In this document: one piece after another, positions 43,924 to 53,137 of the stretch
Position numbering within the stretch: position 1 is the first letter of the stretch
How the letters are laid out: each line of letters starts with the position of its first letter
NCBI RefSeq assembly: GCF_900457465.1
Contig: NZ_UAUU01000008.1
Span: 62,001 to 126,000, forward strand
DNA from: Sphingobacterium multivorum
GTDB taxonomy: Bacteria > Bacteroidota > Bacteroidia > Sphingobacteriales > Sphingobacteriaceae
Direction of reading: 5' to 3'
Length of the DNA: 64,000 nucleotides
The notes under the pieces: model-generated
The model's input: only the letters and a program-made list of their open reading frames with translations
Database searches by the model: none
Told to the model about the DNA's origin: nothing
Translations under genes and position numbers: made by a program

Positions 43924-45705
43924 ATGCCTAAAACTACAATTTATTCTTCTATTGCCCTGGCTTGTATGCTATTTTGCGGCAGTAATCCGGGATTTTCCCA
44001 GCAGCGTTTTGCTACAGGGACAACATTTACTGAAATGGCCGATCCGACAAAGGATACGTTATCCAACTGGTCGAATGTTAAAGCCGGCCTACATGCTTCG
44101 TTTGTATCGATAGACAAACGTTACCCCAAATCTGTCAATCCAAATCTGACAACACAACGTACGGCGACTGTAGATGCCTGGAAAGGTGAACAAGTATCGG
44201 CGCAAGTATTGTTATGGACCAGTGCTGCCACAGCGCATGTCGCTGTATCAGCAAGTGAATTAAAATCTACAACAGGCAAGGTGATTGGCAGCGATGCGGT
44301 ACAAGCGCGTTTTGTTCGTTATGTCATGACTGATGAATTTGCAAGTGGCTGTGGCCATCGTAAGCCAGAAGATTTTAAAGCTTCTCTTTCGGCAGATATG
44401 TTGGATGATCTCAAAAGCTATGACCTTGAAGCGAAGAAAGTCCGTCCTGTATGGATTACCGTAAAGGTTCCCAAGGAAGCTGCCGCAGGACAATATAAAA
44501 CGACAATTTCGGTTCAGCAAAATGGCAAGGTGAAAGAGCAATTACAGCTTATCGTCAATGTTCAAAATCATGTGCTGCCGCCATCGTCGCAGTGGACTTA
44601 TCATTTGGACCAATGGCAGCATCCTTCTGCTGTGGCTCGGGTCAATAATGTGAAGATGTGGAGCGATGAACATTTTGAAGCGTTGAAGCCGACCATGAAA
44701 CAGCTTGCAGCTGCTGGGCAAAAAGTGATTACAGCGACTTTAAATAAGGATGCGTGGAACGTACAGACCTATGATCCCTATGCGGATATGATCACCTGGA
44801 AGAAAGCAAAAGACGGTTCCTGGGTTTATGATTATTCTGTTTTTGATCGATGGGTAAACTTTATGATGGATCTAGGGGTCAACAAACAGATCAATTGCTA
44901 TTCGCTTTTACCATGGAACAACGAGGTACATTATTTCGATGAGAGCAAAAATGAACTGGTCAATGTGATTGCAAAACCCGGTACAGCAATATTTGAGGAG
45001 CTATGGACGCCTTTCTTAAAGGATTTTAGTAAGCATATTACCGCAAAGGGCTGGTTAAAGATTACCAATATTGCGATGGATGAAAGAGGCCGGGAAGAAA
45101 TGGATCCAGCGATCGCCTTATTGGAAAAAGTAGCGCCCGAATTTGGTGTTGCATTTGCTGATAATCACAAAAGCTACCAACGCTATCATAAGAGTACAGA
45201 TATCAGCGTCGCCGCTGGCGATCCTTTTGATCAGAACGATCTTATTGAGCGACGTAAAAAAGGATATATCACGACATTTTATGTGTGCTGTTCGGACGAA
45301 TTTCCAAATCAATTTACGTTCTCGGATCCAGCAGAATCCACCTATATGGCTTGGTATGCGCTGGCGGCAGGTTTCGATGGGGCACTGCGTTGGGCATTCA
45401 ACTCCTGGGTGAAGGATCCACTGCATGATTCAAGGTTCCGTACGTGGCCGGCAGGAGACACCTATATTGTTTATCCGCAAGGAAGAAGCTCTATCCGTTA
45501 CGAGCGTATGTTGGAAGGTATTCAGGATTATACCAAAGTCGGCATTCTGAAAGCCAAGTTGGAGAAGTCAAAAGATCAAGCCAACCTAGCGAAGCTAAAT
45601 GCAAAAATTGCAAAATTAAATACCGCTAAACGCTATGCGGACTGGAATAAAGATCTCAATGATGCAAAGCGTTTTGTCGATGAGTTGTCGCGACAAATCA
45701 ACTAA
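43924..45705 (+). CDS. GH123 (DUF4091)-type secreted glycoside hydrolase
   Basis: About 593 residues from the ATG at 43924, chosen because a signal peptide (ending GFSQQ) follows; an earlier Met would add six residues. An N-terminal beta-sandwich (to ~220) precedes a TIM-barrel region with YHLDQWQHPSAVAR and the DERG segment (IAMDERGREEM), which matches the Asp-Glu pair used in substrate-assisted catalysis by GH123 beta-N-acetylgalactosaminidases. The C-terminal part has GALRWAFNSWVKDPL. Likely acts on GalNAc-containing glycans in the periplasm or outside. Single gene. Confidence 0.83.
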   Translation: MPKTTIYSSIALACMLFCGSNPGFSQQRFATGTTFTEMADPTKDTLSNWSNVKAGLHASFVSIDKRYPKSVNPNLTTQRTATVDAWKGEQVSAQVLLWTSAATAHVAVSASELKSTTGKVIGSDAVQARFVRYVMTDEFASGCGHRKPEDFKASLSADMLDDLKSYDLEAKKVRPVWITVKVPKEAAAGQYKTTISVQQNGKVKEQLQLIVNVQNHVLPPSSQWTYHLDQWQHPSAVARVNNVKMWSDEHFEALKPTMKQLAAAGQKVITATLNKDAWNVQTYDPYADMITWKKAKDGSWVYDYSVFDRWVNFMMDLGVNKQINCYSLLPWNNEVHYFDESKNELVNVIAKPGTAIFEELWTPFLKDFSKHITAKGWLKITNIAMDERGREEMDPAIALLEKVAPEFGVAFADNHKSYQRYHKSTDISVAAGDPFDQNDLIERRKKGYITTFYVCCSDEFPNQFTFSDPAESTYMAWYALAAGFDGALRWAFNSWVKDPLHDSRFRTWPAGDTYIVYPQGRSSIRYERMLEGIQDYTKVGILKAKLEKSKDQANLAKLNAKIAKLNTAKRYADWNKDLNDAKRFVDELSRQIN

Positions 45706-46007
45706 GGATTTATCCAAGCTATCATTTTAAAAAAGCTGTTTCAATGAATTTGAAACAGCTTTTTTTGTTGAATACAATTTCTTTTTATTTCAAGTATAGC
45801 GAATTGTTGGCTTTAATTTGAGCTCAGTGTATACCTGCTCCCAATTGAGGCTGTTATTGCACATTCGACCAGATTATACGCTTGGGAAACGACAGACCTG
45901 TTCAGCTAATGTCCCAAACCATTACGCTACATTATTGTTGTTATTAAATAGCGGCAATATAATTTGCACGATGCCGCTATCACAAAATCTTAAATTATAG
46001 TATAAGT
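45706..46007. other. 302-bp space between the GH123-type gene and poxB
   Basis: Contains the terminator at 45730-45768 and, at 45841-45940, a stretch with tRNA-like words on the minus strand that does not fold as a tRNA. No gene is evident. Confidence 0.5.
45730..45768 (+). terminator. Terminator after the GH123-type gene
   Basis: AAAGCTGTTTCA and TGAAACAGCTTT form a 12-bp stem around a 7-nt loop with A and T runs on either side. Confidence 0.9.
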
Positions 46008-47741
46008 ATGAAAAATGTAGCACACCAGATTGTGGGTCTTTTAAAGGATGCGGGAATTCAGCGTATTTATGCCGTAACGGGCGATAGTTTAAATTTTTTC
46101 AACGAAGCTGTTCATGCAGATGGAACGATGCAATGGATACATGTCAGGCATGAGGAAGTGGGGGCGTTTGCTGCAACGGCAGAAGCTGATTTGCACGGGA
46201 TCGCTTGTTGTGCGGGAAGCAGTGGGCCTGGGCATGTGCATCTGATCAATGGTGTTTATGAAGCACACAAGACTCGTGTACCCATGCTTGTGATCGCATC
46301 AACATGTGCTACCTACGAATTTGGAACCGATTATTTTCAAGAAACCAATCCAATCAAGCTGTTTGATGATTGTTCTTGCTACAACCAAATGATCACTCGG
46401 CCGGAGCAGGTGCAACGTATGGTGCAAAATGCATTACAACAGGCTATCTCTAAACGGGATGTTGCAGTTATCGGCCTACCTGGTGATGTATCAGAAATGG
46501 AAGCGGTTCAAATGAATACTTCAACGAAGGTGTTTTTTACCGAGCCGCAAATTAGACCTTCGGAGATGGAAATTGGGCGATTGGCACAATATATCAATCA
46601 AGCAGAAAAGATAACCTTGTTCTGTGGTGTGGGGGCCAAGAAAGCACAGCAGCAAATTGTAGCATTATCACAAAAGATCCATGCGCCAGTAGGTTATTCA
46701 TTTAAAGCAAAGTTGGATATCCAACGCGACAATCCCAATGAAATCGGGATGACAGGACTTCTAGGAATGGCTTCAGCATTTCAAAGTATGCATCATTCCG
46801 ATCTTATTTTACTTTTAGGGACTGATTTTCCTTACAAGGATTTTATACCGACCAACAAAACCATTATCCAGATTGATATTGAAGGTGAAAAGCTAGGGCG
46901 TAGATCCATCGTAGACTATGGGCTTGTTGGCGATATTGAGCATACCTTAAAAGCGGTATTGCCCTTTGTAGAAGCGCGTTCGGATACGAAATTTCTGGAG
47001 AAGCAGCTTGCTTCTTATGAAAAGGTCAAGGAAGATCTCATGACGTATGTGGAGGATTCAGGCAGCGAATGCGCAATACAGCCAGAATTTGTCGCTCATA
47101 CCATTGATCAGAAAGCCAATGATGATGCGATTTTCTTGCTTGATACCGGGATGTGCTGTGTTTGGGGAGCACGTTATATTAATCAGCGAAAGGATCGAAT
47201 CATGCTGGGGTCTTTCAATCATGGTTCTATGGCTAATGCCATGCCAATGGCTATTGGAGCTGCATTGACACATCCTGAGCGCCAGGTTATTGCTTTTTGT
47301 GGCGATGGAGGCCTATCCATGTTGTTGGGGGATCTGGCAACAATAAAACAATATAACTTACCGATCAAAATCATCGTCTTCAACAATCGTGCACTTGGTA
47401 TGGTTAAATTGGAGATGCAGGTATCAGGTCTTAAAGATCAGGAAACTAATATGGTCAATCCAGATTTTGCGATGATCGCCCAGGCGATGGGCATACGTGC
47501 ATTTACGGTGACTCAACCCCAGGAGGTGGATGGTGTTATCCATGAGGCTTTTGGGATTGTCGATGAGCCTGTCCTAATTGATCTATATACCAATCCCAAT
47601 GCATTGGCTATGCCACCAAAGATATCCTTCAGTCAAATGAAAGGGATGACAGAAAGTATGGCAAAATTAATGTTGTCGGGTAATTTCGAAGAGGTGTGGG
47701 ATACCATTAAGTCTAATTATAAACATTTGAAATCGCTTTGA
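46008..47741 (+). CDS. poxB: Thiamine-diphosphate-dependent pyruvate oxidase/dehydrogenase (PoxB-like)
   Basis: A 577-residue three-domain ThDP enzyme. The catalytic Glu of the Pyr domain lies in VRHEEVGAFAA, a central FAD/ADP-binding-type domain spans about 190-330, and the PP domain has GDGGLSMLLGDLATIKQYNLP with the downstream NN, the Mg-ThDP motif. It decarboxylates pyruvate, passing electrons to quinone in E. coli PoxB. The sequence closely follows the PoxB pattern and ends with a short helix; acetolactate synthase is less likely. Single gene. Confidence 0.87.
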   Translation: MKNVAHQIVGLLKDAGIQRIYAVTGDSLNFFNEAVHADGTMQWIHVRHEEVGAFAATAEADLHGIACCAGSSGPGHVHLINGVYEAHKTRVPMLVIASTCATYEFGTDYFQETNPIKLFDDCSCYNQMITRPEQVQRMVQNALQQAISKRDVAVIGLPGDVSEMEAVQMNTSTKVFFTEPQIRPSEMEIGRLAQYINQAEKITLFCGVGAKKAQQQIVALSQKIHAPVGYSFKAKLDIQRDNPNEIGMTGLLGMASAFQSMHHSDLILLLGTDFPYKDFIPTNKTIIQIDIEGEKLGRRSIVDYGLVGDIEHTLKAVLPFVEARSDTKFLEKQLASYEKVKEDLMTYVEDSGSECAIQPEFVAHTIDQKANDDAIFLLDTGMCCVWGARYINQRKDRIMLGSFNHGSMANAMPMAIGAALTHPERQVIAFCGDGGLSMLLGDLATIKQYNLPIKIIVFNNRALGMVKLEMQVSGLKDQETNMVNPDFAMIAQAMGIRAFTVTQPQEVDGVIHEAFGIVDEPVLIDLYTNPNALAMPPKISFSQMKGMTESMAKLMLSGNFEEVWDTIKSNYKHLKSL

Positions 47742-47772
47742 TCCCTTGTGACGGCGAATTATTGAATATATT

Positions 47773-47812
47773 AAAAGCCCCAAAAAGCATAAAGCAGAGG
47801 GGCTTATTTTGT
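47773..47812 (+). terminator. Terminator after poxB
   Basis: AAGCCCC pairs with GGGGCTT across a ~17-nt loop containing its own GC-AAAGC words, followed by ATTTTG. Confidence 0.7.
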
Positions 47813-47894
47813 GTTAAAAGTGACTTGAATGTGTGGCGGTCAGACCATAAGAGGCTGATCGGCGGATAGTCGAAAATTGAAGGAAAATGTTATC

Positions 47895-48083
47895 TCAACA
47901 TTGACGTTGAACAAACCAAAGGCTTTTAAGTAATTCTTCTTTACAGCGTCTGAGTTTTTCAATTTTGGATTCGGAAGGAATCGTAACTTGCTCTTTAACA
48001 ATAATAGCCAAGTCTGTTTCAATGGACAATTTTGTGAGTGATGTACATCCACTATCAAATTTCTTAAAGCTTACATCTTTCAT
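47895..48083 (-). CDS. Possible small protein, 62 residues
   Basis: The frame begins MKDVSFKKFDSGCTS and continues with a helical, charged stretch (SKIEKLRRCKEELLKSL) to WFVQRQC. The composition looks coding, and a neighbouring frame stays open past the stop. No family recognised and no clear promoter. It could be a real small gene or the remnant of a longer one. Confidence 0.35.
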   Translation of the reverse strand: MKDVSFKKFDSGCTSLTKLSIETDLAIIVKEQVTIPSESKIEKLRRCKEELLKSLWFVQRQC

Positions 48084-48349
48084 ACTAATATTGGTTAAGA
48101 ATTCCTGAATTTTATAATGTACAATTTACTAATAAAAATTAGCTTTACAATAAGCCTACGATAATTTTATTGTTACTAAATTGTTTATTTTTAATAGCTT
48201 ATATCGTGCTAAAATAGTAGACTGCTATCTAACTTATAAACAATATTCGCTTGCTTTTTGTTTTTTGAATTTGAAAATTTTAAATGGTAGTTATTTAAAA
48301 CAAAAATTCTTTTGAATTGCTATCTATACGATCAAACAAAAAATAGACG

Positions 48350-48838
48350 ATGAGAATAATCAATTTCGGATTTATAGCGTTGCTGTGTTGTGCTGGCTGC
48401 CATCAGGAACAAAAAAAACAAGTTACTTCAACGAAACGCAATGATACTGTTCAAACTACTCAACCGTTGGATACCGCGGGGTTTCTTAGTGGAAAGAGTA
48501 CATATCAGTACCTTAAAAATGGCGATACCATTTCACTGTCAATCACTGTTGATGGAGAAAAGGTACAGGGTGATCTTAGCTATGCCTGGAAGGAAAAAGA
48601 TCGTAATAGCGGACATATTGATGGTGTATTGAAGGGGGACATTTTAACGGCCGATTATACTTTTTCTTCTGAGGGACAGGAATCGGTCCGCCAGGTGATA
48701 TTTAAATTATCTAAAGCTCGTGCAATGGAAGGTTATGGTGCGATGAAGGAGAAAGCTGGAAAAATGTCTTTTGTTGATCCGAAGAAGATTGCATTTGATG
48801 AGAAATTCGCGTTAGAAAATGTAACGAAGGGCCAATGA
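48350..48838 (+). CDS. Small lipoprotein of unknown function
   Basis: A 162-residue protein with a lipoprotein signal (FIALLCCAGC; lipidated Cys at 17). The mature part is beta-rich (about 55-115) with GDTISLSITVDGEKVQGDLSYAWKEKD given here in part as GEKVQGDLSYAWKEKD; similar short lipoproteins are frequent in Bacteroidota. No function can be assigned. Its last 27 bases overlap the convergent DgkA-family gene. Confidence 0.8.
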   Translation: MRIINFGFIALLCCAGCHQEQKKQVTSTKRNDTVQTTQPLDTAGFLSGKSTYQYLKNGDTISLSITVDGEKVQGDLSYAWKEKDRNSGHIDGVLKGDILTADYTFSSEGQESVRQVIFKLSKARAMEGYGAMKEKAGKMSFVDPKKIAFDEKFALENVTKGQ

Positions 48839-49204
48839 GATCAGCTTGGGGGTAAAAATTAATAGGCCGATCAATAGCGCGGTGATGCTGCTTATCATCA
48901 CTGCCGCTGCGGCGACATCTTTCATCTTTTTGATGTTTGGGTTATGTTCTGGACAGATAAAGTCAGCCATATTTTCCAATGCAGTATTTAACAACTCACA
49001 GACGAATACAAAACCAATGGCAAAGAGTACAGCAATCCATTCGTGGGTACTGATGTGAAGCACAACGGATAGCAGTATGGCCATAATGGCCGCTATACAA
49101 TGCACCCTGAAATTATGTTCTTCCTGCCAGGCTGTTTTCAACCCACTGAAAGCATAGTGAAAACTCTTTAATCTGGCACGGAATGAAAAGTTGTTTTTGG
49201 CCAT
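48812..49204 (-). CDS. dgkA: Diacylglycerol kinase family membrane protein
   Basis: A 130-residue three-helix membrane protein with the conserved DgkA segment ELLNTALENMAD (Asn and Glu of the active site) and the N-terminal amphipathic SFHYAFSGLKTAWQEEHNFR. The family phosphorylates diacylglycerol or undecaprenol, recycling lipid carriers. Length is typical. Its 3' end overlaps the lipoprotein gene by 27 bases tail to tail. Confidence 0.9.
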   Translation of the reverse strand: MAKNNFSFRARLKSFHYAFSGLKTAWQEEHNFRVHCIAAIMAILLSVVLHISTHEWIAVLFAIGFVFVCELLNTALENMADFICPEHNPNIKKMKDVAAAAVMISSITALLIGLLIFTPKLISLALRYIF

Positions 49205-49407
49205 AGTTGTTATGCTATTTTCTGTAAAGATAGCGCTTTCTGCTTATCCAGGTATACTGGATTTTTTTATTGCATGTTGTCTATTATGTCCGCGAGTTTT
49301 GTTATGTATATTAGCCTTCACTAAGTAATTTATCGTGCGATCTGAACCCCCTTTTACTTTATCATATTTTTTTTGCAAATGCCTCCTAATTTTAATTAAA
49401 TTGCTGT

Positions 49408-50586
49408 ATGATCTATAATTTTGACAAAACGATTGTTCGTCGTGGTACCGATTCGGTCAAATGGAATCAACATGATTATGCCGATTTGATTCCACTCTGG
49501 GTTGCGGATATGGACTTTCCAGCAGCACAACCAGTCGTGGATGCACTTGCGCAACGGGTTCAACATGCGGTATATGGTTATGCTACGATTCCAGCTGCTT
49601 TTTACAGCGCAGTGATGAGCTGGTCCTCACGGCGACATAAATTTGTACTTCAACCGGAATGGATACTTCCAGTTATCGGTGTGGTACCGGCGCTTTCGGC
49701 TTTGGTTAGCGCATTGACATCACCCGGAGATAAGGTTTTGGTGCAAGAACCTGTATATCATTGTTTTTTTTCTTCCATAGAACGCAATCAAGCCCAGGTG
49801 GTTTCCAATGACCTGATTTATCGTAATGGCGAGTATACGATCGATTTTGAGGATTTTGAGCATAAAGCAAGTGATCCGAAAGTCAAGTTATTTATTTTAT
49901 GTAGCCCACATAACCCGGCTGGGCGAGTTTGGACCCGAGCTGAGCTTGAACGTCTTGGTGAAATCTGTTTGCGACACCAAGTTTTAGTCATTTCGGATGA
50001 AATTCACTGCGATCTGGTATTTGAAGGCTATACACATATTCCTTTTGGAAGTATCAGTGCAGCCTTTTTGGCGAATTCGATTACCTGTGTAGCACCGAGT
50101 AAAACCTTTAATTTGGCGGGATTGCAGGTCGCTACAGTCCTCGTGGCCGATCCTGAACTCAAGAGGAAGGTGCAACAGGCTTTCTTAGCTAATGAGATCA
50201 GTAGCATTAGCCCCTTTGCCATTACGGGCTTGATCGCTGCGTATGAGTGGGGCGGGGAATGGTTGGATCAGGCTTTAAGCTACATCCATGCAAATTATCT
50301 GTATTTGAAAGGCTTTATGAACGAACATCTGCCTGCTTTGCATGTGCTTCCTTTGGAGGGTACTTATCTGGTATGGGTAGATTGCGCCGCTTTGGGGATT
50401 TCAAGTCGAAAATTGGGAAAGCTCTTATTGGATGAAGCGCATGTGCAGGTGAATGTAGGTGCGATGTACGGGAAGGGGAGTGATGACTTTATTCGCCTCA
50501 ACATTGCTTGTTCGAGGGAGGTATTGACAACAGGCTTGTTGCGTTTGAAGACTGTTTTCTCTTCTTTGCTCCAAGGGGCAAAATAG
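49408..50586 (+). CDS. patB: PatB/MalY-type C-S lyase (aminotransferase fold I)
   Basis: A 392-residue PLP enzyme of the PatB family. Visible are PLWVADMDFPAAQPV near the start, SPHNPAGRVW, ISDEIHCDLVF and the Schiff-base Lys in APSKTFNLAGLQ. Such enzymes cleave cystathionine or cysteine conjugates to thiol, pyruvate and ammonia; the choice of substrate is unclear. Single gene, ending ahead of a strong bidirectional terminator. Confidence 0.88.
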   Translation: MIYNFDKTIVRRGTDSVKWNQHDYADLIPLWVADMDFPAAQPVVDALAQRVQHAVYGYATIPAAFYSAVMSWSSRRHKFVLQPEWILPVIGVVPALSALVSALTSPGDKVLVQEPVYHCFFSSIERNQAQVVSNDLIYRNGEYTIDFEDFEHKASDPKVKLFILCSPHNPAGRVWTRAELERLGEICLRHQVLVISDEIHCDLVFEGYTHIPFGSISAAFLANSITCVAPSKTFNLAGLQVATVLVADPELKRKVQQAFLANEISSISPFAITGLIAAYEWGGEWLDQALSYIHANYLYLKGFMNEHLPALHVLPLEGTYLVWVDCAALGISSRKLGKLLLDEAHVQVNVGAMYGKGSDDFIRLNIACSREVLTTGLLRLKTVFSSLLQGAK

Positions 50587-50691
50587 TACGCGAAGCTATT
50601 CTGAGTTAGATGAATAGGTTCTGATTTACGGTGAATTCTTCGTTCGCAGTGGCACGCCGCCGGGCGAATCGGAAATAGCGTGGTGAACAAA

Positions 50692-50728
50692 AAAAAGCCG
50701 CTGCATCTCTCGATGCAGCGGCTTTCTT
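50692..50728. terminator. Bidirectional terminator between patB and the S46 peptidase
   Basis: AAAGCCGCTGCATC and GATGCAGCGGCTTT form a 14-bp stem around TCTC with flanking A and T runs, serving these convergent genes. Confidence 0.92.
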
Positions 50729-50748
50729 GCGCCTTGTTTTAGACCAGA

Positions 50749-52911
50749 TTAGATACCCATTTCTTTCAGGATAAAATGCGCGTTGTCAATTTTATCGGCA
50801 ACCCAGAGGACATAACGAATGTCGACTCCGATGGATCTGCTGTAACTCTCGTTCCAAGCGAAATCATTAATTGTTGCGTCGTAAGCACGATCAAAATTTA
50901 CACCGATTAATTCACCATTGGCATTCATAATTGGAGATCCTGAATTTCCACCTGTGGTATCCATATCATATAGGATATTGACCGGTACGGATCCCAGATC
51001 CTTTTGAAGATACGGACCAAAATTTTTGTTGAGGTAAGCTGTCTTGATTTCTTGTGGATAGTCAAATTCTGCTAAACCAAGATTTCCTTTTTGAATAATC
51101 CCTTCGATTGTTGTAAACGGTTTCATATAGGTTGCGTCAGCAGGCGAGTAGCCTTTGATGTGCCCGTAAGTCAGACGTAAGGTTGAATTTGCATCAGGAA
51201 TAAAGTTCTTGGCCTGGAAAATTTCCTTAACGGCGACATAATCGCCCATTAATTTGTTCAGTACCCCTTCACGTCTTTTTTGTTCAGCAGCGAACTGGAC
51301 AATATCATTGTTCAATTTGCCCTGGAAATCCAATAATTTGTCGTCAAATTTCTGAAGTGCATCGGCATTGGCCAAGACAGTATTTAGTATGTAATTTTGA
51401 TCGCCAAGTTTACTGTTCTGAATAATCTCTGTTGCAAATTCTTGTGCAGTAGCCGTATTAAATTGCAATTTCTGAATGGAGGCCAATTGATTTTTACCTT
51501 GGAATGCAATGGCATCTTCCAACATTCGGGAGAAAATACGCTGATCAGCTTGCTTATTGTAGCTTTCGTAAGTTTCTTTAAGTGCTGTTTTTAACTTTTC
51601 AATATTTAAATCGAAAAGCTGTTTGGCCACCTGGGATGATTTTTCCTTGGCTAAGTTGGTTTTCAGAACGTTTAGGTCGCGAGCTACTTTCAATAAGCTT
51701 GTGCTGTTGTAAATATTGTTGATCCAAAGTTCCTTAAGGGCATCTTGATCACTGAGCTGATAATAGGCATCAATATCAGCGAGTAGACTTCCATATTTGT
51801 TTTTCAATTCGGGTTTACTTAAGATAAACGCTGCCAGTGCTTCGTCTTCTTGTTTTTTTGTCGATAGCAAGTCGATTCCTCGTAAGCCCTTGAGTTTACC
51901 ACGATAGTTTTTCAATACATTCGCATTACGTTTTATGCGTGTTGCCAAGGACAAGGCGATATCGGTATTGTCTTTTCCTGCTTCCTCCATCTGTTTATTT
52001 TGGAAATCATACAGGTTGGATACGTAAGGCAAAAGATATTCCTGTTGATATTGAATATATTGTGCTGGTCTGTGTCGGAATGTTTTTCCGGGATAACCAA
52101 GGATAAAGGTGAAATCATTTTCCCGTACCCCATTTGGATTGACTTTAAGGTGTTTTTTGGGCTGGTAAGGAACGTTATCTTTAGAATAAGGTGCAGATTT
52201 TCCGTTTTTGCCGACATAAGCTCTCAGAAAAGAATAATCTCCCGTGTGGCGTGGCCATACCCAGTTATCGGTCTCTCCACCAAATTCTCCGATGTTTTGA
52301 CGTGGAATATAAACTAAACGAACGTCTTCAATTGTTTTATAACGGAATAGGACATAACTTTTGCCGATAAACATTTCCGATACTTCAGCTTTAATCGTTG
52401 GATCTTCCTTTTCAGCTTGTTTAACCAGTTCTTGTTGTTTACGTTTGATCGTATTGATACGCTCCACTGGATCGCTGATGTTAGCGACAGCATTTAATAT
52501 TTTAGCGGAAACATCCTCATAAGAATCGGTAATTCTTATTTTTAATCCTTTTGCCTCAATTTCCTGCTCTTGATTTTGTGCGACAAAACCGTTTTTTAGG
52601 TAATTGTTGATTGCTGTACTCGCAAGTTGAACGGCAGAAAAAGCACAATGATGATTGGTAATAATCAGACCACGGTTTGAGACAAACGATCCAGTACATC
52701 CACTAACTTGAACCAGGGCATCTACCAGTCCGACCTGGCCAGGATTGTAGATGTCTCTCTCACTGATCTTTAATCCGGCTTTCTTCAATCCAGCTCTATT
52801 TAATTCGCTCAATGGAAACATTCCCTCATCAGGATTTGCCTTGCTATAAGGACTGTTTGCCATGGTTAAGAATAAAGCTAGTGCAATTGTCGTACGATTT
52901 ATAAACTTCAT
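50749..52911 (-). CDS. S46-family dipeptidyl-peptidase, predicted DPP11 (acidic P1)
   Basis: A 720-residue periplasmic serine peptidase with signal peptide. The catalytic His lies in LIITNHHCAFSA, Asp in DNWVWPRHTGDYSF and Ser in TTGGNSGSPIMN. Eighteen residues after that Ser is an Arg (NFDRAYD). In Porphyromonas enzymes the same offset is Arg in DPP11, which cuts after Asp/Glu, and Gly in DPP7; so DPP11 is predicted. A large helical domain is inserted at about 280-580. Provides dipeptides for growth on protein. Single gene, divergent from oxyR. Confidence 0.9.
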   Translation of the reverse strand: MKFINRTTIALALFLTMANSPYSKANPDEGMFPLSELNRAGLKKAGLKISERDIYNPGQVGLVDALVQVSGCTGSFVSNRGLIITNHHCAFSAVQLASTAINNYLKNGFVAQNQEQEIEAKGLKIRITDSYEDVSAKILNAVANISDPVERINTIKRKQQELVKQAEKEDPTIKAEVSEMFIGKSYVLFRYKTIEDVRLVYIPRQNIGEFGGETDNWVWPRHTGDYSFLRAYVGKNGKSAPYSKDNVPYQPKKHLKVNPNGVRENDFTFILGYPGKTFRHRPAQYIQYQQEYLLPYVSNLYDFQNKQMEEAGKDNTDIALSLATRIKRNANVLKNYRGKLKGLRGIDLLSTKKQEDEALAAFILSKPELKNKYGSLLADIDAYYQLSDQDALKELWINNIYNSTSLLKVARDLNVLKTNLAKEKSSQVAKQLFDLNIEKLKTALKETYESYNKQADQRIFSRMLEDAIAFQGKNQLASIQKLQFNTATAQEFATEIIQNSKLGDQNYILNTVLANADALQKFDDKLLDFQGKLNNDIVQFAAEQKRREGVLNKLMGDYVAVKEIFQAKNFIPDANSTLRLTYGHIKGYSPADATYMKPFTTIEGIIQKGNLGLAEFDYPQEIKTAYLNKNFGPYLQKDLGSVPVNILYDMDTTGGNSGSPIMNANGELIGVNFDRAYDATINDFAWNESYSRSIGVDIRYVLWVADKIDNAHFILKEMGI

Positions 52912-52942
52912 AGGATTTTAACTATCAACTGTTGTAAATCTC

Positions 52943-52950
52943 CAAATTTA
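52943..52950 (-). promoter_or_regulatory. Possible -7 box of the S46 peptidase gene
   Basis: On the minus strand TAAATTTG fits TAnnTTTG and lies about 32 bases before the start codon at 52911. The -33 element is not convincing. Confidence 0.4.
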
Positions 52951-53111
52951 AGAAAAGCATTTCGATGAAATCGATTTTTTATGTGAACTAATGTAACAAT
53001 AGTGGATATACAGGATCTTTTTGGCAAGGTATTTATTGTATAATAAGCAGGCCAAATACCCCTGTTGACTTTAATTGTAAAGGATTTGACATTGGTTTAC
53101 GACAGGAATCG

Positions 53112-53119
53112 TAATTTTG
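53112..53119 (+). promoter_or_regulatory. Possible -7 box of oxyR
   Basis: TAATTTTG fits TAnnTTTG and ends 18 bases before the oxyR ATG at 53138. TTTG and TTG words lie 23 and 17 bases upstream, neither at ideal spacing. Confidence 0.4.
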
Positions 53120-53137
53120 TGCTTTAAAGATAGTAAG

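Larger units (their letters stand above)
47742..48349. other. 608-bp intergenic space
   Basis: Holds the poxB terminator, a possible small leftward gene (47895-48083) and then about 260 bases of very AT-rich DNA before the lipoprotein gene at 48350. No further structure was seen. Confidence 0.5.

Noticed and set aside
45841..45940. tRNA-like words on the minus strand (TAGCGTAATGGTTTGGGAC, GGTCGAAT, CTCAATTGGGAGCA)
   Set aside because: No register gives a proper acceptor, D and T stem together; at best a decayed remnant or coincidence.
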